Shown piece after piece: positions 8,883-17,229 of a DNA stretch of 64,000 nucleotides. Source of the DNA: Klugiella xanthotipulae. Lineage in GTDB: Bacteria > Actinomycetota > Actinomycetes > Actinomycetales > Microbacteriaceae. The position numbers and the translations under genes are program-made. How positions within the stretch are numbered: the stretch's first letter is position 1; each line of letters opens with the position of its first letter. The DNA is taken from contig NZ_VFPN01000003.1 of NCBI RefSeq assembly GCF_006716695.1, positions 248,001 through 312,000 on the forward strand. The letters are read 5' to 3'. The notes under the pieces were generated by a model. That model made no database searches. It saw only the letters and a list, made by a program, of their open reading frames with translations, and was not told the origin of the DNA.

Positions 8883-8933
8883 GTGTCCGACCGGACCCCT
8901 ATGAAGATTGCGAGATTTTTATGTCTTTCTTGA
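8883..8933 (+). CDS. Possible 16-codon leaderless upstream ORF
   Basis: A TAAGCT hexamer (8870-8875) lies 7 nt before a GTG at 8883, which opens a 16-codon frame (VSDRTPMKIARFLCLS) ending in TGA at 8931-8933. The stop falls inside the first codons of the next gene (ATG 8921), in another reading frame. This arrangement would allow translational coupling. The frame is visible; that it is translated is inference from the spacing rule seen at other starts in this window. Confidence 0.3.
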   Translation: MSDRTPMKIARFLCLS

Positions 8934-9127
8934 CGATCCTGAGCGCCGCCGAGGGCGGGGCTCACGTGACCAACGAACTAATCATGCCCAGCATCCTCTT
9001 CGGAGCAGTCGCTCTCGTTGCCTTCGCCGCTCTGGCCATTGTGACCTGGACATTCCGCGACGTTGCCAACCGTCACGCCGACAAGGCAGAGGCTTTCCGT
9101 CGCGAGCACGCGGACTCGCAGCACTAG
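8921..9127 (+). CDS. Small single-pass membrane protein of unknown function
   Basis: A 68-residue protein with a short polar N-terminus, one membrane helix (about residues 22-45, LIMPSILFGAVALVAFAALA) and a charged cytoplasmic-type tail ending in FRDVANRHADKAEAFRREHA. Small proteins of this type sit between proA and nadD in related actinobacteria as far as I recall; none has a known role. No Shine-Dalgarno sequence is obvious before the ATG, but a possible leaderless mini-ORF overlaps its start. Confidence 0.65.
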   Translation: MSFLTILSAAEGGAHVTNELIMPSILFGAVALVAFAALAIVTWTFRDVANRHADKAEAFRREHADSQH

Positions 9128-9133
9128 TCACTT

Positions 9134-9736
9134 ATGGTGTCAGCTGAGGTGCAGCGCCCACGCATTGGCGTGATGGGAGGTACCTTTGACCCCATACACC
9201 ACGGTCACCTGGTGGCAGCAAGCGAAGTTGCGCAACATTTTGACCTGGACGAGGTCATCTTCGTCCCCACCGGGCAACCGTGGCAAAAGGATAACGTTAC
9301 TGATGGCGAGCACCGTTATCTCATGACGGTTATCGCTACCGCTGCTAATCCTCGGTTTACGGTGAGTCGTGTTGATATCGACCGGAGCGGTCCAACCTAT
9401 ACGCTGGACACTCTTCGTGATATCCGTGTGTCCCGCCCCAATGCGGAGTTGTTTTTTATTAGTGGGGCTGATGCGATCGCTCAGATTCTGAGTTGGAAAG
9501 ATGTTGATAAGTTCTGGGAGCTTGCCCATTTTGTTGCCGTGTCCCGGCCGGGACACGATCTTTCTATTTCAGGATTGCCGGAGCGGGGCGTAAGCTTGTT
9601 GGAAGTCCCGGCGTTGGCAATCTCGTCAACAGATTGTCGCAGTCGAGTAAAACGGGGTTTCCCGGTGTGGTACTTGGTACCTGATGGAGTGGTTCAGTAC
9701 ATTTCTAAGCACCACCTATATGGAGTTACGGAATGA
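9134..9736 (+). CDS. nadD: Nicotinate-nucleotide adenylyltransferase
   Basis: A 200-residue NadD. The nucleotidyltransferase motif [12 protein letters not shown] lies at about residues 15-26 and the C-terminal ISST(D)xR motif ([10 protein letters not shown]) near residue 160. It transfers AMP from ATP to nicotinate mononucleotide to form deamido-NAD in the NAD pathway. It starts 7 bp after the small membrane protein gene and its end overlaps the next start by 4 bp (ATGA), so it belongs to an operon running to rsfS. The ribosome site is weak. Confidence 0.95.
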   Translation: MVSAEVQRPRIGVMGGTFDPIHHGHLVAASEVAQHFDLDEVIFVPTGQPWQKDNVTDGEHRYLMTVIATAANPRFTVSRVDIDRSGPTYTLDTLRDIRVSRPNAELFFISGADAIAQILSWKDVDKFWELAHFVAVSRPGHDLSISGLPERGVSLLEVPALAISSTDCRSRVKRGFPVWYLVPDGVVQYISKHHLYGVTE

Positions 9737-11223
9737 GTGAGCAACAGGAAGAACGTCCTTTAACCCGTCGTGAGATGCGGGAAAGGCGGTTGGGGGTATC
9801 GTCATCCTCCCCAGAAACAGGGTCATTGGATACCGGTGCTTTTAGTGTACCCGCGGGGGAAGGGTCCGGGTCTTCCCCGGTACCGTTTGCCGTTCCGGCT
9901 GAAGATAACTTTGAGGATACATCACCTCACCTGACCGAGTCAGGCCGCTCTCTCTCTCGACGCGAGATGAGAGAACTGTGGCTGGCCGAGCAGGCCAAGC
10001 GCGATGTTGCCCAGCCGCCGGCGGTACCGCCCGTGGCACCACCGGATGAGAGCGTACAGCGGTTCACCCCTGTGGAAACTCACTACCCTTCACCTCAACC
10101 GGTGTCTGCACCCCAGACTGCTGTTCCCACTGTGGATGCGGTTATCTCTCCACCTCCCTATGTTGCTTCGGATGTACCCCCTGCCAATCCGGTGGCCGTT
10201 CCGGTGACCCCTCCCGCTGTTACGCCAATAGCACAGCCACCCCATGCGATTGATGCTCAGCCGGTTGGTGCCGAGCCGAGTTCCTCACCGATTGAGTATG
10301 TTCAACAGCCTGCGTCCCTTCCCGCCGAGGCCGTGCTCCCCGCGGTTGAGGATATGCCAGCAATCGTTCCAGCTGCTCCGCTTGTCGAGCCTATTTATGT
10401 TCAACCTGCACCGGCTACCGATATGCCCGTTATCGAGCCTCACCCAGAACCGGTAGCACCCGTTCCAGAGGCCACTTTTTCTGAAGCCCCGCTGGAAGCA
10501 GAGTTTGTTACCGACTCAATCCCGCTTGGTACGTCGGATGCTCCCGAGGTGAACGTCACGGCTGAGTTCGCGTCCGTTGCCGAGGCAGCGCCAACAACCT
10601 CTCCCTACCAATTCCCTAGTATCGATCCGGAGAGCCCCGAGGATCAGGTCACTGTTGACCCATCAACGGTGACATTTGATGCCGGTGACCTGCCCGCTGA
10701 ATTGCCAACAGTCTCCGTGGTCGAAGCTTCGGAGACACCGATGGCCTCTGGCACTTCCCCTGTGGAGGGAAGCGGCGGAGGAGACTTTGACGACATTATT
10801 TCGCGCGCGGTTGCTGACGAGGGGATTGAAACATCTTCGGGTGCCCTTATCCTTCCCGTGATCCCGGATAGTTCCGATCTTGCTGGTGCCTTGAATGAGA
10901 CTGGTGAGGTATATATCACCGGCTCGATCGAGCTTCCCCGTGCGCTTGGTGAGACGGGTGGTCATGGCCGTCTACACGATTCGGTGGACAACCTCGACAA
11001 CGTGCTTGGCGATATGGAATCAGATGAGCTCGCCCCGGATGATACTCGACCCGTTGCCGCGACCCGCGCCATCAGTGCGCAGGCATCGGGCAATGCCATC
11101 GTGACCCCCTCCACTAAGTCAGGCAACCGCCTTCCGCTGATTCTCTCTCTGACCGGTGGTGGGTTCATCCTGCTCGTCCTGGGGCTTCTTGGCTATGGGG
11201 CATCCAACGGCCTCTTTGGTTGA
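9733..11223 (+). CDS. Proline-rich protein with RREMRE repeats and a C-terminal membrane anchor
   Basis: A 496-residue protein I cannot assign to a characterised family. Two copies of a short charged motif, [12 protein letters not shown] (about residues 10-21) and [14 protein letters not shown] (about residues 74-87), begin the protein. A long Pro/Ala/Val-rich, probably disordered region follows, then a serine/acid-rich part, and one hydrophobic helix close to the C-terminus ([19 protein letters not shown]) with only a few residues after it. This predicts a tail-anchored protein with a large cytoplasmic part. It overlaps nadD by 4 bp and lies directly before rsfS, so it is co-expressed with both. 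(T/S)RRE motifs recur in uncharacterised Microbacteriaceae proteins; the function is unknown. Confidence 0.75.
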   Translation: MSEQQEERPLTRREMRERRLGVSSSSPETGSLDTGAFSVPAGEGSGSSPVPFAVPAEDNFEDTSPHLTESGRSLSRREMRELWLAEQAKRDVAQPPAVPPVAPPDESVQRFTPVETHYPSPQPVSAPQTAVPTVDAVISPPPYVASDVPPANPVAVPVTPPAVTPIAQPPHAIDAQPVGAEPSSSPIEYVQQPASLPAEAVLPAVEDMPAIVPAAPLVEPIYVQPAPATDMPVIEPHPEPVAPVPEATFSEAPLEAEFVTDSIPLGTSDAPEVNVTAEFASVAEAAPTTSPYQFPSIDPESPEDQVTVDPSTVTFDAGDLPAELPTVSVVEASETPMASGTSPVEGSGGGDFDDIISRAVADEGIETSSGALILPVIPDSSDLAGALNETGEVYITGSIELPRALGETGGHGRLHDSVDNLDNVLGDMESDELAPDDTRPVAATRAISAQASGNAIVTPSTKSGNRLPLILSLTGGGFILLVLGLLGYGASNGLFG

Positions 11224-11236
11224 CACACACACACAC
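11223..11236. repeat. Dinucleotide repeat (AC)7
   Basis: Seven uninterrupted AC units lie directly after the TGA of the preceding gene and 26 bp before the rsfS ATG. Short dinucleotide tracts are uncommon in this sequence. Confidence 0.9.
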
Positions 11237-11261
11237 TTTTTCAGATGACAGGACACCCTTT

Positions 11262-11639
11262 ATGAGTGCATCGCGCACATCCATGGATCAACTCGCGACT
11301 GCTGTAGAGGCAGCGAGGGATAAGCACGGAGAGAATTTTGTGGCACTTGATGTGTCCGGGTTGTTTCCCCTCTCCGATATTTTCTTTCTGGTGAGCGGCC
11401 GCTCGGAGCGCAACGTTCAGGCGATTGCGGACGAAGTGGAAGACAAAATGATCGCCGCGGGCACAAAACGCATTCGTCGTGAAGGTCGTGCGGCGGGCCG
11501 CTGGATTCTCCTCGATTTTGGCGATATTATCGTGCACATTTTCCACCAGGAGGAGCGTGCCTACTACGACCTTGAGCGGCTGTGGAAGGACTGCCCCGCG
11601 ATCTCGCTGGATGTTCCCGAAGCATCTGTTGATGCCTAA
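11262..11639 (+). CDS. rsfS: Ribosome silencing factor RsfS
   Basis: A 125-residue RsfS/Iojap protein with the family core FVALDVSGLFPLSDIFFLVSG, the RSERNVQAIADEVED helix and WILLDFGDIIVHIFHQEERAYYDLERLW. RsfS binds L14 on the 50S subunit and blocks joining to 30S, lowering translation when nutrients are short. I chose the ATG at 11262, preceded by CAGGA, over a TTG 14 codons upstream that would translate the AC repeat. It is followed by tRNA-Ala. Confidence 0.95.
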   Translation: MSASRTSMDQLATAVEAARDKHGENFVALDVSGLFPLSDIFFLVSGRSERNVQAIADEVEDKMIAAGTKRIRREGRAAGRWILLDFGDIIVHIFHQEERAYYDLERLWKDCPAISLDVPEASVDA

Positions 11640-11731
11640 AATTTTCGCCGATTGTGCTTCTCGATTTCATCATTGGAATGGTTATGTAGTACGATAGAGA
11701 AGTTGTCAGGCGAGCATTTGTCTGGCTTCCC

Positions 11732-11807
11732 GGGTCTGTGGCGCAGCTGGTAGCGCACCTGCATGGCATGCAGGGGGTCAGGGGTTCGAGTCCCCTCAGA
11801 TCCACCA
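11732..11807 (+). tRNA. tRNA-Ala (anticodon GGC)
   Basis: A 76-nt cloverleaf: acceptor arms GGGTCTG and CAGATCC with one G-U pair, D-arm GCGC/GCGC, anticodon stem CCTGC/GCAGG with loop ATGGCAT (anticodon GGC), and T-arm AGGGG-TTCGAGT-CCCCT. The CCA end is encoded (11805-11807). A terminator follows 10 bp later. Confidence 0.97.
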
Positions 11808-11816
11808 TCGAGTGGA

Positions 11817-11852
11817 AAGTCCCAGGTATCTTATGAAGCCTGGGACTTCTTC
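11817..11852 (+). terminator. Intrinsic terminator after tRNA-Ala
   Basis: AAGTCCCAGG (11817-11826) pairs perfectly with CCTGGGACTT (11839-11848) across a 12-nt loop, followed by CTTCTG. It ends the tRNA-Ala transcript and separates it from the ABC exporter genes. Confidence 0.8.
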
Positions 11853-11988
11853 TGTTCCCCGAGTACGCGCCGATAGGGTTGCGAGGCCGAGGTCAACGGA
11901 TGTGGAGTACCATTGAGGTGATATTTTTCGACTCCACGCCAACCATATCGTTGTCGTCATTTTTGTTGCGTAATTGTCAGGATGCCAG

Positions 11989-13725
11989 TTGGTTCTTATT
12001 TCTCTTGTTCTTCGCCATGCCCGGCCTTATCGTGGGTGGATCGTGGCCGTATTTGTGCTGCAGCTGGTATCCACAATCGCCGCGCTCTACCTACCGAGCC
12101 TCAACGCGCTGATCATCGATAAGGGCGTGGCCCAGGGTGACACCGACTTTATCTGGTCAACCGGGGTTCGGATGCTTCTTGTGTGCCTGGTCCAGGTCGC
12201 CACGGCGATTGGTGGCATCTACTGTGGTGCCCGCACGGCCATGGCTATTGGGCGTGACCTGCGTCGCGAGGTGTACCGTAAAGTCGATTCGCTCAGTGCG
12301 CTGGAAACGGGCCGATTCGGCACGGCGACACTTATCACGCGAAGTACTAACGACGTCCAGCAGGTACAGATGCTCGTGCTGATGACGCTCAACTTTATGG
12401 TGTCAACACCAATCATGTGTATCGGTGGTATCGTCATGGCCTTGCGTGAGGACGTCGGTCTGTCATGGCTTGTCTGGGTATCCGTTCCGGTCCTTTTCGC
12501 AATTGTAGGCTTCCTCGTTTACCTGTTGATGCCACTTTTTCGTCAGATGCAGGATCGTATTGACGGCATCAACAGTGTCCTGCGTGAGCAGATTGTGGGT
12601 ATCAGGGTGGTTCGAGCCTTTGTGCGTGAACCCTTCGAGTCGGCCCGCTACGAAAAAGCCAACGAAAGCCTGACTCGGGTATCCGTGCGGGTGGGAAACA
12701 TCTTCGTGCTCATGTTTCCGGTGATTATGATGGTGCTGCACTTGGCAACGGCTGCGGTTCTCTGGTTCGGTGGGCAGCGGGTGGACGCTGGGGATATGCA
12801 GGTAGGCTCTCTCACCGCGTTTTTGCAGTATTTGCTTCAGATTTTGATGGCCGTGATGATGGGGGTCTTCATGGTCATGATGATTCCGCGGGCCGTAGTG
12901 TGCGCCGAGCGGATTGATGAGGTGCTGGCGACAGATTCAACGCTGAAGGCACCCCGAGAGGCCACAGTGCCGACACCTACACGTGGGATTGTCGAGTTCC
13001 GCAACGTGACTTTTGGATATCCGGGAGCGGAGCGTCCCGTTCTCGACAACATCAGCTTCACCGCAGAACCGGGTAAAGTGACGGCGATCGTCGGGTCAAC
13101 AGGCTCCGGTAAAACGACGCTGATGAGTCTCATCCCACGACTCTACGATCCCCAGGTGGGGTCGGTGTCGATCGACGGTGTGCCCGTGGCGGACCTCACC
13201 CGTGAGCAAATGTCCGCAGTCGTGGGCCTTGTGCCCCAAAAACCTTACCTTTTTACCGGCACCATTGCCTCCAACCTACGTTTTGGGCGGGCTGTCGCGA
13301 CCGATGAGGAACTGTGGAGCGCGTTGCGTGTGGCTCAGGGTGCCGACTTTGTACGGGATAAGACAGACGGACTTGAGAGTTCCATCGCTCAGGGCGGTAC
13401 CAATGTTTCTGGCGGGCAGCGCCAGCGGCTCTCTATTGCGCGCGCGCTCGTGGCGCAGCCACGAATCTATCTCTTCGATGACTCGTTCTCCGCCCTGGAC
13501 GTTTCGACGGATGCTCGTCTACGTGCTGCCCTCGGTGACGCGACCGGTGACGCGACGGTCATTATCGTGGCCCAACGGGTTTCCACCATTATGGAGGCGG
13601 ATCAGATCATTGTGATTGACGACGGAGCTATTGTGGGTCGGGGCACCCATGATGAATTGATCGAGAGTAACGAAACCTACCAAGAAATTGTTGAGTCTCA
13701 GTTGAGCGTCGAGGGAGTGGCATAG
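11989..13725 (+). CDS. ABC exporter half-transporter, subunit with degenerate Walker B
   Basis: About 578 residues: an N-terminal six-helix exporter membrane domain (to about residue 300) and an ATPase domain with Walker A GSTGSGKTT (about residue 368), signature VSGGQRQR and a Walker B of LFDDSFSALD. The catalytic glutamate normally after the Walker B aspartate is an aspartate here, as in the degenerate-site subunit of heterodimeric exporters such as TM287/288 or LmrCD. The start is uncertain: no good ATG exists; I placed it at TTG 11989, 5 nt after CAGGA, with TTG 11974 as the alternative. The partner gene starts 3 bp after its stop. Substrate unknown, probably drug or lipid export. Confidence 0.85.
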   Translation: MVLISLVLRHARPYRGWIVAVFVLQLVSTIAALYLPSLNALIIDKGVAQGDTDFIWSTGVRMLLVCLVQVATAIGGIYCGARTAMAIGRDLRREVYRKVDSLSALETGRFGTATLITRSTNDVQQVQMLVLMTLNFMVSTPIMCIGGIVMALREDVGLSWLVWVSVPVLFAIVGFLVYLLMPLFRQMQDRIDGINSVLREQIVGIRVVRAFVREPFESARYEKANESLTRVSVRVGNIFVLMFPVIMMVLHLATAAVLWFGGQRVDAGDMQVGSLTAFLQYLLQILMAVMMGVFMVMMIPRAVVCAERIDEVLATDSTLKAPREATVPTPTRGIVEFRNVTFGYPGAERPVLDNISFTAEPGKVTAIVGSTGSGKTTLMSLIPRLYDPQVGSVSIDGVPVADLTREQMSAVVGLVPQKPYLFTGTIASNLRFGRAVATDEELWSALRVAQGADFVRDKTDGLESSIAQGGTNVSGGQRQRLSIARALVAQPRIYLFDDSFSALDVSTDARLRAALGDATGDATVIIVAQRVSTIMEADQIIVIDDGAIVGRGTHDELIESNETYQEIVESQLSVEGVA

Positions 13726-13727
13726 CC

Positions 13728-15755
13728 GTGGCGAAGCGCACAAAGAATGATGGCGTACCCGTGACCGACACTGCCGCGGTCGAGTCGAGCATGGAATACA
13801 CGCCCTCTGAGGCGGACGGTGACATGTTCGGTGGCGCACCCGCTAAAAAGGCTCAGCACTTTTGGCCCTCAGCTAAAAGACTCATTGGGCTGCTTAAGCC
13901 CGAACGAGTGAAGATGACTATCGTTGTTCTGCTCGTGATCGTTTCGGTAATTCTCACGGTGATCGCTCCCAAAATTCTCGGGCGGGCGATGGACGTCATA
14001 TTTAACGGCGTTCTCGGTGCTCAGTTGCCCGCTGGGATACCGCTTGATCAGGCGATCAAGCAGGTTCGTGCCCAGGGGAATGAGAAGTTCGCCAACATGT
14101 TGCAGGGAACCTCCGTGGTACCCGGTGAGGGCGTGGACTTTACCGAGCTGGGACGACTCATTCTGATCGTTCTCGCTATGTACACGATTGCCTCGGCGCT
14201 CATGTGGGCGCAGGGCTACGTGCTTAACGGTCTCGTCATGCGTGTGGTGTTTCGCCTACGCCAGAGTATCGAGGAGAAGCTCAACCGATTGCCCCTCAGC
14301 TACTTTGATACGCGCCAGCGGGGAGACCTGATGTCTCGCGTCACCAACGACGTGGATAATATCCAAGCTGCCCTCCAACAGGCCTTTTCGCAGTTGGTGC
14401 AGTCTCTGCTGACCGTGATCGGTATCATCGCCATGATGTTTATTGTGTCGTGGCAGTTGGCGCTGATCGCGCTGATCGCGTTGCCTCTGTCGGGCATTAT
14501 TGCGGGTGTGATCGGGGCGCAATCTCAGAAGCTCTTCGCTGCCCAGTGGAAGAATACTGGTTCCCTCAATGGGCACGTTGAAGAATCATTCTCGGGCCAG
14601 GAAATTATCCGCGTGTTTGGGCGCGATAAGGAGATGCTGGAAGAATTCGACGTGCGCAACGAAGAGCTTTATCGGGCCGCGTTTGGTGCACAATTTGTCT
14701 CCGGCATGATCATGCCGGCCATGACGTTTGTGTCCTATCTTTCCTATGTGCTGATTGCGGTTGTGGGCGGCTTGCGGGTAGCCTCCGGACAGATGACGCT
14801 CGGCGACGCAACCGCGTTCATCCAGTACTCTCGTGAGTTCACGCAGCCCATCACCGAGATGGCCAGCATCGCCAATATGCTCCAGTCAGGCGTTGCCTCG
14901 GCTGAGCGGACCTTTGAGCTGCTGGATGCCGGAGAGCAAGACCAGGAAAACGCCACCGAAAACCTGCCGGAGCGCACTGACGGCCATGTGGAGTTTGAAG
15001 GTGTGTCCTTCCGGTACAGTGCTGATACTCCGCTCATTGAGGACTTATCCTTCTCGGCCCAGCCCGGGCAGACCGTCGCGATCGTGGGTCCCACTGGTGC
15101 TGGAAAGACGACCCTGGTCAACCTGGTGATGCGGTTCTATGAGCTGACCGGAGGCCGCATTCGGGTTGACGGGGTGGACATTACCGCTCTATCGCGTGCT
15201 GAGCTTCGCTCACAGGTGGGAATGGTTCTTCAAGATGCGTGGCTGTTTGAGGGCACGATTCGGGAGAACATTCGCTACGGTCGGCTCGACGCCACCGACG
15301 AAGAGGTGATCGCTGCGGCGCAGGCCACTATGGTGGATCGTTTTGTGCGTCAGCTACCGGACGGGTACGACACCGTGCTCGATGCGGATGGTGGAAGTGT
15401 GTCGGCGGGCGAACGCCAACTGCTCACAATCGCGCGGGCTTTCATCGCGAATCCGTCGCTGCTCATCCTGGACGAGGCGACCTCGTCGGTGGATACCCGA
15501 ACAGAGCTGCTGGTGCAGCAGGCCATGGCCGCGCTGCGGGCTGATCGCACGTCATTTGTGATCGCACACCGGTTATCAACCATCCGTGATGCTCATACCA
15601 TTCTGGTGATGGAGTCGGGCCGCATCGTGGAGCAGGGCACACACAGCGAATTGCTTGAGGCCAAGGGAGCCTATTTTGACCTGTACACGGCTCAGTTTCG
15701 TGCTGATGAAGATGAGCCAGCTGTGGCCAGTGTGCCAGACTCGACCCTCCCGTAA
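13728..15755 (+). CDS. ABC exporter half-transporter, partner subunit with canonical Walker B
   Basis: A 675-residue half-transporter with an N-terminal cytoplasmic extension of about 50 residues, a six-helix membrane domain and an ATPase domain (Walker A GPTGAGKTT near residue 453, Walker B LLILDEATSSVD with the catalytic glutamate). Its signature is VSAGERQL instead of LSGGQ. In a heterodimer that variant signature would face the degenerate Walker site of the other subunit, leaving one active and one weak ATP site. The two genes are separated by 2 bp and form one unit. The start is GTG at 13728. Substrate unknown. Confidence 0.9.
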   Translation: MAKRTKNDGVPVTDTAAVESSMEYTPSEADGDMFGGAPAKKAQHFWPSAKRLIGLLKPERVKMTIVVLLVIVSVILTVIAPKILGRAMDVIFNGVLGAQLPAGIPLDQAIKQVRAQGNEKFANMLQGTSVVPGEGVDFTELGRLILIVLAMYTIASALMWAQGYVLNGLVMRVVFRLRQSIEEKLNRLPLSYFDTRQRGDLMSRVTNDVDNIQAALQQAFSQLVQSLLTVIGIIAMMFIVSWQLALIALIALPLSGIIAGVIGAQSQKLFAAQWKNTGSLNGHVEESFSGQEIIRVFGRDKEMLEEFDVRNEELYRAAFGAQFVSGMIMPAMTFVSYLSYVLIAVVGGLRVASGQMTLGDATAFIQYSREFTQPITEMASIANMLQSGVASAERTFELLDAGEQDQENATENLPERTDGHVEFEGVSFRYSADTPLIEDLSFSAQPGQTVAIVGPTGAGKTTLVNLVMRFYELTGGRIRVDGVDITALSRAELRSQVGMVLQDAWLFEGTIRENIRYGRLDATDEEVIAAAQATMVDRFVRQLPDGYDTVLDADGGSVSAGERQLLTIARAFIANPSLLILDEATSSVDTRTELLVQQAMAALRADRTSFVIAHRLSTIRDAHTILVMESGRIVEQGTHSELLEAKGAYFDLYTAQFRADEDEPAVASVPDSTLP

Positions 15756-15796
15756 GGTGGGGGAAAAACGGCGCGCCGTGTGAGCATTTAGGGTGT

Positions 15797-15824
15797 GAGG
15801 GGGTCCGAGGTTTTGGGCCCCCTC
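15797..15824 (+). terminator. Hairpin after the ABC exporter pair
   Basis: GAGGGGGTCC (15797-15806) pairs with GGGCCCCCTC (15815-15824) with one G-U pair. No T run follows, and the MFS gene begins 17 bp downstream, so it could also be an attenuator. Confidence 0.5.
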
Positions 15825-15840
15825 GCCGTGAGGATGGGTT

Positions 15841-17058
15841 GTGTTGGAAACAAAGCGTGCTGGACTACCGCGAGAAGTTTTTGTTCTGATCAGCGCGGCA
15901 TTTGTGATTGCGTTGGGCTACGGTATTGTGGCACCAGTTCTGCCCACCTATGCGCGCGAGTTTGGGGTAAGCATAGGGGCTGCCAGCGCCATCGTGAGTT
16001 CGTTTGCACTCATGCGTCTGTTATTTGCCCCGGCAAGTGGCCAGCTGGTGCAGAAGTTTGGTGAAAAGAGAATTTACCTGAGCGGTCTCGCGATTGTGGC
16101 GCTTTCGACCGGTGCCTGTGCCCTCGCTGATAGCTACTGGCAACTGCTTTTTTTGCGTTCCCTGGGTGGTATCGGTTCCACCATGTTTACGGTTTCGGCC
16201 ATGGGCCTGCTGATTCGGATCAGCCCCTCCCACATGCGGGCTCGGATATCGAGCCTCTACTCGGGTAGTTTTCTTGTGGGCAGCATCGGTGGCCCGGTGC
16301 TGGGTGCGGCTTTTGCCAGTTTTGGCCTCAGGGCCCCCTTTGTGATTTATTCGTTGGCGCTCATAATCGCGTGTGTGGTTGTGGCAACAGCCCTGGGAAA
16401 CTCACCCCTATCCGAGGAGCAGGCACAGGACCAGCGTCCTGCGCTTACTCTGCGTCGTGCGCTTCAGCTGCGGCCCTACCGCTCGGCGCTTGGCGCTAAT
16501 TTTGCCAATGGCTGGGCCTCTTTTGGTGTGCGCGTCTCGCTTGTTCCTATGTTTGTTGTCGAGGCATTTCAGTACAGCCCTGCCGCTGCTGGACTCGCGA
16601 TGACCGCCTATGCAGTGGGCAACGCGGCCGTGATCATCCCGGCTGGCCGACTCTCGGATCGATACGGGCGTCGGCCCTTCATCTGCGCCGGTTTTGGGGT
16701 GGCCGGATTGGCGACTGTTTTCCTCGGGATGGCTCCCGAGCTCTGGGTGTGTCTGGCCCTCTCTGCACTGGCCGGGGTGGGTACGGGGGTTGCGACCCCC
16801 TCTCAGCAGGCTGTTATCGCAGATGTGATTGGCTCTCGCGCCCGTGGCGGTCAGGTACTCTCAACATTTCAGATGGTCTCGGACCTGGGGGCGGTCCTGG
16901 GGCCGCTTGTGATCGGTTTCCTAGCCGATGCCGCGGGGTACTCCGTCGCGTTTGCGGTGACAGGGGCGATACTACTCAGCGGTTCGCTGCTCTGGTTGCT
17001 GACGCCGGATACTCGTTCCCGGACGGAGACCCGCGAGATTCCGATCGTTGACGGCTAA
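15841..17058 (+). CDS. Major facilitator superfamily transporter
   Basis: A 405-residue protein with about 12 membrane helices. The loop after helix 2 (GQLVQKFGEKRIYLSGL) and its counterpart in the second half (GRLSDRYGRRPFICAG) are the A-like motifs of the MFS, and LRSLGGIGSTMF lies in helix 4. The pattern fits drug:proton antiporters of the DHA1 type; the substrate cannot be read from sequence. The start is GTG at 15841 after a GAGGATGGG ribosome site. It follows the ABC exporter, possibly partly separated by the hairpin at 15797-15824. Confidence 0.88.
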   Translation: MLETKRAGLPREVFVLISAAFVIALGYGIVAPVLPTYAREFGVSIGAASAIVSSFALMRLLFAPASGQLVQKFGEKRIYLSGLAIVALSTGACALADSYWQLLFLRSLGGIGSTMFTVSAMGLLIRISPSHMRARISSLYSGSFLVGSIGGPVLGAAFASFGLRAPFVIYSLALIIACVVVATALGNSPLSEEQAQDQRPALTLRRALQLRPYRSALGANFANGWASFGVRVSLVPMFVVEAFQYSPAAAGLAMTAYAVGNAAVIIPAGRLSDRYGRRPFICAGFGVAGLATVFLGMAPELWVCLALSALAGVGTGVATPSQQAVIADVIGSRARGGQVLSTFQMVSDLGAVLGPLVIGFLADAAGYSVAFAVTGAILLSGSLLWLLTPDTRSRTETREIPIVDG

Positions 17059-17229
17059 GGCGTATCGCTTTAACGGTTTGACAAGGCGCTCTGAGGCGAG
17101 CATCGACTTCAGATCAGGATTGATGCAAATCTGGCCAATTTCCGTACTCATCGTGGACGTATACCCCCTGGCCGGGTCCAGAGATCGTGTGATTGCGAGG
17201 GTCGGGTGCTCATGCGGCACTATTGATCT

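Noticed and set aside
17059-17229. TTGACA at 17078-17083 and a short frame before the methyltransferase gene
   Set aside because: The expected -10 position reads CATCGA and the frame has no support; no firm promoter could be assigned.
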